From: Fidelibacterota bacterium
Lineage (GTDB): Bacteria > Fidelibacterota > UBA2242
NCBI GenBank assembly: GCA_003645845.1
Contig: QNCV01000196.1
Span: forward strand, 1-5,351
Direction of reading: 5' to 3'
DNA: 5,351 nucleotides
Shown here: positions 1-4,509 of the stretch, one piece after another
How positions within the stretch are numbered: the first letter of the stretch is position 1
Layout: every line of letters begins with the position of its first letter
Program-made: the position numbers and the translations under genes
The notes under the pieces: model-generated
Told to the model about the DNA's origin: nothing
The model's input: the letters and a program-made list of their open reading frames with translations, nothing else
Database searches by the model: none

Positions 1-671
1 ACAATGTGATTCCACAAATGCTCTTTCAGGAAATGTTCCGGAACTGTTACAACGATAAACAGTGATACCAGCATTGATATCAGCAGTGTGATTCTGACCC
101 AATTCCACTCCCCCGGTCCGATTTTACCGGTAAAAATGACCGCTGACAGTATCAGAATAATGACAATCAACAGTACCCGTTCCATGGACGATTGATATAA
201 CTGCCTTTTAATTTCACCCTTTGGAAAACAGATACAGCTATCATCATGATGAAGAGGTAAATCTTTACCACGGCGCCATCCCTGCCCGGCAGGAATTTTG
301 ATGAATTTATCCGTTAATAAACCACTGATTATTCCTATAATAAAGGTCAGCGCAATTATTAAGATTGCTTTTCCCGGAAACATCGCCAACATAACAAAGG
401 CTTCATCACCGCTGGTGGCAATCATTGTGGCCACCAGAGCGCCGAATGAGATGATTCCGTGAGAAAAGAGAGTCACTGCCGTAAATGCACCCAGGCACCC
501 CGGTATAGCCCCCAGCAACGCCGCAATGAAGTATTGCATCAGCCGGCCTCTTTTCAGAACATCGCGCCAGATACCCCTGGTCTGGACATTGACATATTCG
601 ATCACCAGCATCATGACAAAAATAAAACCGGTGATCATCAGACTTTGCTTTAAGGAACTTAAAACTATCAT
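1..671 (-). CDS. DUF2899 / ArsP_2-type multi-pass membrane protein, putative heavy-metal exporter (3' end beyond window)
   Basis: An open frame from ATG 671 to the left edge gives 223 residues of an integral inner-membrane protein resembling the putative 10-TM heavy-metal exporter family (PF11449). About six hydrophobic segments are visible, near residues 9-27, 46-69, 72-95, 101-119, 165-183 and 191-210. Recognisable motifs are ITGFIFVMMLVIEYVNV, ALLGAIPGCLGAF (51-63, helix-breaking Pro-Gly-Cys) and ATSGDEAFVML (85-95). Between the fourth and fifth segments a hydrophilic loop holds HHDDSCIC (141-148), a likely metal-binding cluster. Roughly the second half of the protein, and its stop, lie outside the window. 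ATG 671 is the only sensible start: an upstream ATG at about 686 is followed closely by an in-frame TGA. The Shine-Dalgarno sequence is weak. It lies 27 nt after NifX-like gene B, so probably in the same operon. Transport of metal or arsenical ions is family-based inference. Confidence 0.82.
   Translation of the reverse strand, partial: MIVLSSLKQSLMITGFIFVMMLVIEYVNVQTRGIWRDVLKRGRLMQYFIAALLGAIPGCLGAFTAVTLFSHGIISFGALVATMIATSGDEAFVMLAMFPGKAILIIALTFIIGIISGLLTDKFIKIPAGQGWRRGKDLPLHHDDSCICFPKGEIKRQLYQSSMERVLLIVIILILSAVIFTGKIGPGEWNWVRITLLISMLVSLFIVVTVPEHFLKEHLWNHI
228..251 (-). other. Putative metal-binding loop of the membrane protein (HHDDSCIC)
   Basis: Codons 141-148 of the DUF2899-like protein encode two His, two Asp and two Cys within eight residues, in the hydrophilic stretch between predicted membrane segments four and five. 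Such a dense set of potential ligands fits metal recognition before transport; the ligand role is inferred from composition. Confidence 0.45.
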
Positions 672-698
672 TTCAATTCTCACTCATTTTACATTGCT

Positions 699-1103
699 TT
701 AAAGAGATTTCCTGAGAATACAATGATTTCGATCCGCACCCTTCTCCCATTCTTTAATAATCATATCCCAATTCTGACTAAGCCGTTCGAGAGCACTTTT
801 AATAGATTTATCATTCATAACAACACATACGAATTTCTTCTTGATTCGCTTTATATTGGGACCGAATATCTTTGACACTACCACATGCACATCTTCCTGC
901 TTTAATAACCCGGCAACACCTTTGGCTTTTTCCGGATCCGCATGTACATCTTCCTGTTCGTCAACAGTATTTTCAATTCTTTTAATAAACAGGACGCTGT
1001 TTTTTGTTATTGTGTAAATATCAAAATATTTTGCGTCCCCAAAATGCCGATCTATAAACTGTCGGCCCGTATCCGTAGCAACCGCTACCATCATTTCATC
1101 CAT
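699..1103 (-). CDS. NifX/NifB-type dinitrogenase iron-molybdenum cofactor family protein (protein B, divergent)
   Basis: A 134-residue second member of the NifX-like family, clearly different from protein A. The N-terminal half matches well: VAVATDTGRQFIDRHFGDAKYFDIY (roughly 6-30, with H20), then FIKRIENT, HADPEKAKGVAGLLK at 54-68 and VVVSKIFGPNIKRIKKKF at 74-91. This VS-FGPNIKR-KKKF variant replaces the glycine-rich G-PG-NA loop of protein A and is typical of a distinct subgroup in anaerobes. The C-terminal tail (about 95-134) is longer than in protein A, charged, and ends with a Cys-containing segment. Start: ATG 1103 has GGGG at 1108-1111 only 4 nt upstream, while ATG 1094 or 1091 (residues 4 and 5) are also possible and would begin closer to the family's usual M-V-A-V. 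It is separated by 28 nt from the VOC gene and 27 nt from the membrane-protein gene. The client cofactor is unknown. Confidence 0.88.
   Translation of the reverse strand: MDEMMVAVATDTGRQFIDRHFGDAKYFDIYTITKNSVLFIKRIENTVDEQEDVHADPEKAKGVAGLLKQEDVHVVVSKIFGPNIKRIKKKFVCVVMNDKSIKSALERLSQNWDMIIKEWEKGADRNHCILRKSL
884..958. repeat. Imperfect direct repeat inside NifX-like gene B
   Basis: Plus-strand 884-901 and 941-958 are two 18-base copies identical at 16 positions (both differences C/T), 57 bases apart from start to start. On the coding strand both encode Gln-Glu-Asp-Val-His in the same frame, at residues 50-54 and 69-73. Confidence 0.7.
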
Positions 1104-1131
1104 AATTCCCCGCTAAATAAATTTTTCACTC

Positions 1132-1512
1132 TTATTTTTGTTTGATTTCAAAATTGTTCCCTGACCTGTCTCTGATAAAAACAATATCAAAAGGATCGCG
1201 CTTAATCACGGTCACCGGAAAACCTTTCGACCGGCAGGCGGCAATCAGCGCTTGCCGATTCTCACTGACTATACAGAGATGGTCCCACAAAACATCCGAT
1301 TTTTCTTCAGATAAAAACAATTCAATGGACAGATTGCCAATTGTTCCCACTATAACCTCAATGTCCTGCTCTCGATGAAAGATTTGACTTGCAATATTCT
1401 GCTTTAACGTGAATTTATTACGAATATCCATGCCCAAAATATCCTGATAGAATTCCCGAATATCCGACGGTTCTGTTATTGTCAAGCCCAGGTGCTGAAA
1501 TTCCACTGACAT
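1132..1512 (-). CDS. VOC-family (glyoxalase/dioxygenase fold) protein
   Basis: A 126-residue protein of the vicinal oxygen chelate superfamily, built from two beta-alpha-beta-beta-beta modules. The four positions that hold the metal in glyoxalase I-like members are all filled by ligands: H7 (FQHLGLTI), E64 (SIELFL), H78 (WDHLCI) and E122 (NNFEIKQ). RDRSGNNFEI is the typical C-terminal strand, and DIREFYQDILGM the first helix. The H-E-H-E set favours a metal-dependent lyase or isomerase (glyoxalase I or methylmalonyl-CoA epimerase type) over a dioxygenase or a resistance protein, but the substrate cannot be assigned. ATG 1512 follows the DUF89 stop TAG with no base between, in the same frame. 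Its ribosome site AAGGAG (1523-1528) lies inside the DUF89 3' end, 10 nt upstream, so expression probably depends on that gene. Confidence 0.88.
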   Translation of the reverse strand: MSVEFQHLGLTITEPSDIREFYQDILGMDIRNKFTLKQNIASQIFHREQDIEVIVGTIGNLSIELFLSEEKSDVLWDHLCIVSENRQALIAACRSKGFPVTVIKRDPFDIVFIRDRSGNNFEIKQK

Positions 1513-2358
1513 CTAAGCGCCACTCCTTTTCAAAATAATCGCATCTGTTTTAACGCCAATATCCCGGGCAATCACCGGACATTTGGCCTTTAATAAGAAA
1601 TAGATGGGACGTTTTTCAGTCGAAAGCCCCTCATAATTACCCTGTCCCTTAGCAATAACCATATCAGCATCTCTGAATAGTTCGCGAAACTCCCGGGTAC
1701 AACTTTTAAGGATCGTCCCCGGGGCCGTACTGCCCGATGAATAGATACTCGCAACCCTGTCCAATCCGGCCGCCACGGCATCATCATGGGTTACATCATT
1801 CAGGACCGGCTCCTCCCTTACGACGTAAACCGTCGGTTTATTCATCGTCTCAATCAGCAAACGGTCAAAAACAGATTCACCGGCATTATCACCGATATAG
1901 AGGATATTTTGAGCCCGTTTAACGGCACTGCGAAAAGGTTCAATATCACAAATTTCAAACGTCTTACCGATAGTTTTCTGAATCTCTTCGCCAATATCGT
2001 ATTCATCGCTGATTCCGAAATCGATCACATTCCCGGCAATCGCCAAACGAATTGCGGTCATCAGAGGATCATCTGAAGCGGCAACCATCTCTTCTAATTG
2101 TGGATAAATACCCAAAACTTCCTGAGTACTGCGTTTTTTGACGGCGGCGAGAGGATCATTTTCCCCACTGATTTCTCTCACCTTTTTAAAAATGATCTCG
2201 CCGGTTTCCGGCGGAGTATTTGTCAGGGGAATATCTTTCAGCATCATCCCCACTTCATCGATTAATTGCTTTAATATCGCCTCATCTTCAGTGACCCAGC
2301 GTCCACTCCGCAGAGCCTGATTCACAAAACAGGGAAAACAGTCCAGATAGGTTCTCAT
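1513..2358 (-). CDS. DUF89 / ARMT1-like domain protein (COG1578), putative metal-dependent phosphatase
   Basis: A 281-residue cytosolic protein of the DUF89 family (PF01937, AF1104-like). Studied members are metal-dependent phosphatases proposed to remove damaged or excess sugar phosphates and other phosphometabolites; the substrate here is unknown. It has the prokaryotic N-terminus MRTYLDCFPCF with a CxxC (C7, C10), an all-helical N-terminal part, AGNVIDFG at 108-115, then the core motifs IGDNAGE at 155-161, PVLNDVTHDDA at 184-194, the AKGQGN loop at 236-241 and PVIARDIG at 261-268. The acidic and Asn residues of GDNAGE and NDVT are the expected metal ligands. The length is normal and the gene looks intact. 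ATG 2358 is preceded only by a weak purine tract (GAGAAAA). Its stop TAG directly abuts the ATG of the VOC gene, so the two are translationally linked. Confidence 0.93.
   Translation of the reverse strand: MRTYLDCFPCFVNQALRSGRWVTEDEAILKQLIDEVGMMLKDIPLTNTPPETGEIIFKKVREISGENDPLAAVKKRSTQEVLGIYPQLEEMVAASDDPLMTAIRLAIAGNVIDFGISDEYDIGEEIQKTIGKTFEICDIEPFRSAVKRAQNILYIGDNAGESVFDRLLIETMNKPTVYVVREEPVLNDVTHDDAVAAGLDRVASIYSSGSTAPGTILKSCTREFRELFRDADMVIAKGQGNYEGLSTEKRPIYFLLKAKCPVIARDIGVKTDAIILKRSGA
1523..1528 (-). promoter_or_regulatory. Ribosome binding site of the VOC gene inside the DUF89 coding end
   Basis: Minus-strand AAGGAG lies 10 nt before ATG 1512 within the last codons of the DUF89 gene. It supports re-initiation at the abutting TAG-ATG junction rather than read-through. 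Confidence 0.6.
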
Positions 2359-2388
2359 AATTCATTTTCTCGATTTTGGCGCACTTCA

Positions 2389-2417
2389 AAAATACCAATC
2401 AATAATATTTTTAACAA
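2389..2417 (-). promoter_or_regulatory. Weak sigma-70-like promoter candidate upstream of the DUF89 gene
   Basis: On the minus strand TTGTTA (2412-2417) and TATTTT (2389-2394) are separated by 17 nt in a very AT-rich stretch, each matching 4 of 6 consensus bases. A start of transcription near 2382 would leave a leader of about 24 nt before ATG 2358. It lies in the largest gap of the window, where a second transcription unit would most plausibly begin, but AT-rich DNA yields such matches by chance. Confidence 0.25.
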
Positions 2418-2536
2418 AAATATCTCTCCATACAGTCAAAGGTTTTTGTAGTCATCTCTTCATTCACAAAGAACGACAGCCGAATACGGGCTTCTTCCAT
2501 CGGTCCGAATGCAATTCCGAATATGTCGCTGCAATA
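2414..2536 (-). pseudogene. C-terminal remnant of a class I/II (PLP-dependent) aminotransferase
   Basis: The gap between map and the DUF89 gene holds a 41-codon open stretch in the map frame, directly after map's TAA-TGA double stop and closing with TAA at 2413-2411. It has no start codon in a suitable place. Its translation contains GIAFGPMEEARIRLSF, which matches in sequence and exact spacing the C-terminal motif of aminotransferases (consensus near GxAFGPxGEGYIRLSF), where the Arg of R-L-S-F binds the substrate carboxylate. The following VNEEMTTKTFDCMERYF resembles the helix that ends these enzymes. The conserved Pro-Gly before the motif is absent, so similarity begins near codon 7. Reading: most of an aminotransferase gene was deleted and only its 3' end survives. 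The assignment is by eye; a cysteine desulfurase-type PLP enzyme is a weaker alternative. Confidence 0.55.
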
Positions 2537-2539
2537 TCA

Positions 2540-3313
2540 TTATCTCATCTCCGTTTCCTGAGTTTTCGTCAATATTTCGGCGCCTTCGGAGGTCACCAAA
2601 ACCGTATGTTCAAATTGAGCGCTGGGCGAGCCGTCAACCGTCCTGACTGTCCAGTTATCTTCCGCTGAAACAAATACGGCGTCATTATTGCCCATAATAA
2701 TCATCGGTTCAATTGTAAAAATCATCCCCTTTTTCAATGTTATCCGATTCTCGGTAGTAAAGTGATGATAAACCATGGGCTCTTCGTGAAACCGCCTCCC
2801 GATGCCGTGACCGCCGTACTCTTTGACAATGGAATATCCGAATCTTTTGATATACCTTTCGATAGCCAGGCCGATATCCGAAAAATAGCCACCCGGCCTG
2901 ACAGATCTGATTCCAATCATCAGCGCTTCTTCTGTCCGCTCAACCAGTTTTCTAATCTCTGGCGACACATCTCCGATAAGAAATGTTTTAGATGTATCCC
3001 CATGATAACCGTCCAGATTGACTGTCAAATCAATATTAACGATATCACCATCTTTAAGAATATCCGTTTCCGACGGGATTCCGTGACAGACGACATCGTT
3101 GATGGAGGTACAGATACTCTTCGGAAAACCGTTATATTGCAGTGGCGCCGAGCGGGCTCCGTGTTTCCTGGTATATGTCTCACAGAGATCGTTAAGGTAT
3201 TGAGTCGACACACCCTCCTTGACAAAGGGACCGATATAATCCAACAACCGGGCAGCCAGTTGTCCGGCTCTCCGCATCATCTTTATTTCATGCCTGTTTT
3301 TAATAAATATCAC
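2540..3313 (-). CDS. map: Methionine aminopeptidase, type I
   Basis: Removes the initiator methionine from nascent cytosolic proteins using a dinuclear metal centre. At 257 residues it has the length of the compact bacterial type Ia enzyme, with no N-terminal zinc-finger extension. All five metal ligands are recognisable: D95 (VNIDLTV), D106 (HGDTSKTF), H169 (GGHGIG), E202 (TIEPM) and E235 (QFEHTV). The catalytic or substrate histidines H77 (VCHGIP) and H176 (RFHEEP) are also present. The start is GTG at 3313, with GAGGTGA at 3317-3323 three nt upstream; N-terminal IKNRHEIKMMRRAG fits the family. The gene ends with TAA followed directly by an in-frame TGA. It lies 82 nt after the CGGC gene. 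Its neighbours are not the ribosomal protein/adenylate kinase genes that often surround map, so it might be a second copy in the genome, which cannot be decided here. Confidence 0.97.
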   Translation of the reverse strand: MIFIKNRHEIKMMRRAGQLAARLLDYIGPFVKEGVSTQYLNDLCETYTRKHGARSAPLQYNGFPKSICTSINDVVCHGIPSETDILKDGDIVNIDLTVNLDGYHGDTSKTFLIGDVSPEIRKLVERTEEALMIGIRSVRPGGYFSDIGLAIERYIKRFGYSIVKEYGGHGIGRRFHEEPMVYHHFTTENRITLKKGMIFTIEPMIIMGNNDAVFVSAEDNWTVRTVDGSPSAQFEHTVLVTSEGAEILTKTQETEMR

Positions 3314-3316
3314 AAG

Positions 3317-3323
3317 TCACCTC
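3317..3323 (-). promoter_or_regulatory. Ribosome binding site of map (GTG start)
   Basis: Minus-strand GAGGTGA ends three nt before GTG 3313 and supports that start. It is partly covered by the right arm of a 6-bp inverted repeat (3322-3327 with 3338-3343). Confidence 0.65.
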
Positions 3324-3343
3324 AGATCGTAGATGGCATCTGA
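3322..3343 (-). repeat. 6-bp inverted repeat at the map ribosome binding site
   Basis: TCAGAT (minus 3343-3338) and ATCTGA (3327-3322) are separated by 10 nt, and the second arm reaches the first two bases of map's GAGGTGA. In mRNA this could form a small hairpin beside the Shine-Dalgarno sequence. Six pairs with a 10-nt loop are marginal in stability. Confidence 0.3.
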
Positions 3344-3395
3344 ATTCCTGCTGTATATTTTTAATCTCAATCTCCTTTCTCTGCACTAATTGCGG

Positions 3396-3845
3396 TCAAT
3401 CATAAGCCAGGCGGGTCTGCTCGTCCGCCCAGATCGGTTTAATTATTTTCTGCCATTCCGGTGACTCCCAGGTACCCAATTTCTTATGATTTTCGACATA
3501 TTTCCGTGGGATCGGGTGGGTGCCAACAACCACTTTCACACCGTAGCGATTTTCAAGAAAGTTTTTAAAAGTATCAATATAGGGGCATGGCGGATAACCG
3601 ACAACGAGACCGGTAGCAAGATGTATCACCTGAGCACCATTTTTTACCATCTCATCACCGGCATATTCGATATTGCCACCGGGACAACCATCACAACTGG
3701 TGTATCCGACAACTTCCAGATCAATATCCCGGCTATATATGCTAAAAGCACCTTCCCGGTTCTTAAGCGCCCTGAAACACTTACCGCCGGCACAACGACG
3801 GTAGCGATCACAAATAATTATTCCTATCTTCGTTTTTTCAAGCAT
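3396..3845 (-). CDS. CGGC-domain protein, putative metal-binding
   Basis: A 149-residue protein of the CGGC-domain family (PF08821), a conserved-cysteine domain proposed to bind metal; no enzymatic activity is established. It shows the family outline: KIGIIIC at 6-12, then C18 and C23, the signature region VVGYTSCDGCPGG at 45-57, NGAQVIHLATG at 69-79, a PPCPY motif with C87, and VKVVVGTHP with H110. The signature reads C-D-G-C instead of C-G-G-C. The ATG at 3845 is preferred because AAGGGGGA (3856-3863) lies 10 nt upstream. A TTG at 3881 would extend it by 12 residues (S-V-T-G-K-K-G-E and so on) but lacks a Shine-Dalgarno sequence and would translate this one. It follows the four-cysteine gene by 51 nt. 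The C-terminal 35 residues, including GTWESPEW, are hydrophilic and may be peculiar to this subgroup. Confidence 0.85.
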   Translation of the reverse strand: MLEKTKIGIIICDRYRRCAGGKCFRALKNREGAFSIYSRDIDLEVVGYTSCDGCPGGNIEYAGDEMVKNGAQVIHLATGLVVGYPPCPYIDTFKNFLENRYGVKVVVGTHPIPRKYVENHKKLGTWESPEWQKIIKPIWADEQTRLAYD

Positions 3846-3896
3846 ACTCACACTTTCCCCCTTTTTACCTGTCACTGACAATATATTCAGATGAAG

Positions 3897-4097
3897 CTAG
3901 CTCAAATCCGGATTAATACTGCCATCCGGCAACATATTATCCGGGTGATACCTTCCGGATTCCTCCATTTCATAGCGAACACACTTCTGCCAGTTGCCAA
4001 AACAGTAATCCCGCACCCATTTTTCAGCCAACTTACCGCTTTCAAAAAATCGCTTCATCGGACAAACCGGGTACCATTTACAGACGTTTTTTTCCAA
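3897..4097 (-). CDS. Small conserved four-cysteine protein (WYPVCP / HPDNMLPDG type), function unknown
   Basis: A 66-residue protein with four cysteines (C6, C12, C32, C39; spacing C-x5-C-x19-C-x6-C) and motifs CKWYPVCPMK (6-15), WVRDYC (27-32), CVRYEMEESG (39-48) and HPDNMLPDG (51-59). I recognise this as a recurring small protein of anaerobic bacteria and methanogens without an assigned role. Some database copies may carry a uracil-DNA glycosylase label, but 66 residues cannot hold that fold. The start must be TTG at 4097: the in-frame TGA of the preceding gene lies only 6 nt upstream, later starts would remove C6-C12, and AAGGAA (4107-4112) sits 9 nt away. It lies 3 nt after the NifX-like gene, so the two are almost certainly co-translated. 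The cysteines suggest a zinc or Fe-S site, which is inference. Four aromatic Trp residues in so short a protein suggest a compact fold. Confidence 0.85.
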   Translation of the reverse strand: MEKNVCKWYPVCPMKRFFESGKLAEKWVRDYCFGNWQKCVRYEMEESGRYHPDNMLPDGSINPDLS

Positions 4098-4100
4098 TAA

Positions 4101-4439
4101 TCAACTTTCCTTCAAAGCGCCATTTTTATAGGCATCGTAAGCCTCTTTCACCGTCATTCCACCGGCGCCGACAAAGATTTTGACATTACCCTGCGCCAGA
4201 ACCCGCGCCGCATTTCCGCCCGGGCCATTCCCGGTGATTAATACATCGGGTTTTAATTCAAATAATTTCTGGGCAGTTTGTGGTCCGGCGCCATGGGCTG
4301 TTTCCGCTATTGCACGGTTATCAAGGGTCGAAACCTCTTCCGTTTCCTCATTATAAGTGAAAAAATAGTCGGTCCGGCCAAAACGGGGATCAATCTGCGA
4401 TTCCCATTCCGTTCCCTTGCTGGTAAATACAATTTTCAT
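4101..4439 (-). CDS. NifX/NifB-type dinitrogenase iron-molybdenum cofactor family protein (protein A)
   Basis: A 112-residue single-domain protein of the NifX/NafY/NifB-C-terminal family (COG1433), small proteins with an RNase H-like fold that bind or carry Fe-S or Mo-containing clusters. Family landmarks are MKIVFTSKG at the N-terminus, IDPRFGRTDYF at 16-26, AHGAGPQTAQKL at 48-59, ITGNGPGGNAARVL at 68-81 and the glycine-rich VGAGGMTVKEAYDAYKNG toward the C-terminus. The ATG at 4439 is chosen because AAGGGA (4445-4450) sits about 5 nt upstream and the protein then begins with the family's usual MKI. An upstream in-frame GTG at 4475 would add a Lys-rich stretch encoded by the leader itself. 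The gene starts 70 nt after the ATPase stop, a pairing common in anaerobes. The metal or cluster carried cannot be read from sequence. Confidence 0.93.
   Translation of the reverse strand: MKIVFTSKGTEWESQIDPRFGRTDYFFTYNEETEEVSTLDNRAIAETAHGAGPQTAQKLFELKPDVLITGNGPGGNAARVLAQGNVKIFVGAGGMTVKEAYDAYKNGALKES
4107..4112 (-). promoter_or_regulatory. Ribosome binding site that fixes the TTG start of the 66-residue protein
   Basis: Minus-strand AAGGAA lies inside the 3' end of the NifX-like gene, 9 nt before TTG at 4097. Since the upstream stop codon is in the same frame, this pairing settles an otherwise uncertain non-ATG start. Confidence 0.6.
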
Positions 4440-4464
4440 TATCGTCCCTTTCTTTTTTTTAATT

Positions 4465-4479
4465 CCTCCGATCACGGAG
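4465..4479 (-). repeat. Short inverted repeat in the leader of NifX-like gene A
   Basis: In the 70-nt spacer between the ATPase and NifX-like gene A, CTCCG (4479-4475) and CGGAG (4470-4466) flank a 4-nt loop, a potential 5-bp hairpin. The right arm contains most of a GGAGG (4469-4465) that is 25 nt from ATG 4439, too far to serve as its ribosome site. The A-rich, not U-rich, sequence after it on the transcribed strand argues against a terminator. Confidence 0.3.
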
Positions 4480-4509
4480 ATTGCAGAAGTCGATTTTTTG
4501 CTTACAAAA

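Noticed and set aside
459..653. Plus-strand 64-codon frame.
   Set aside because: It lies entirely antisense to the conserved membrane-protein frame, and its translation is His/Gln-rich with no recognisable motif.
2388..2412. AT-only inverted repeat (AAAAATA/TATTTTT, 11-nt loop) after the aminotransferase remnant, read as an intrinsic terminator.
   Set aside because: The stem has no G-C pairs, the loop is long and the following T run is only the arm itself. It also overlaps the promoter candidate.
2460..2540. ATG at 2540 overlapping the map stop (TAATG), opening a 26-codon frame that could be a coupled small gene.
   Set aside because: The peptide is low in recognisable features, and the overlapping frame carries the clear aminotransferase-like motif, which explains the sequence better.
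2762..3343. Plus-strand 193-codon frame, the longest on that strand.
   Set aside because: It is antisense to map, whose catalytic residues are all intact, and its translation shows no family features.
3843..3881. TTG at 3881 as the start of the CGGC gene.
   Set aside because: No Shine-Dalgarno lies upstream, whereas AAGGGGGA is correctly placed for ATG 3845 and would otherwise be coding.
4101..4475. GTG at 4475 as the start of NifX-like gene A.
   Set aside because: The extra 12 residues come from the leader's Shine-Dalgarno and A-rich tract, and family members begin at the MKI encoded from 4439.
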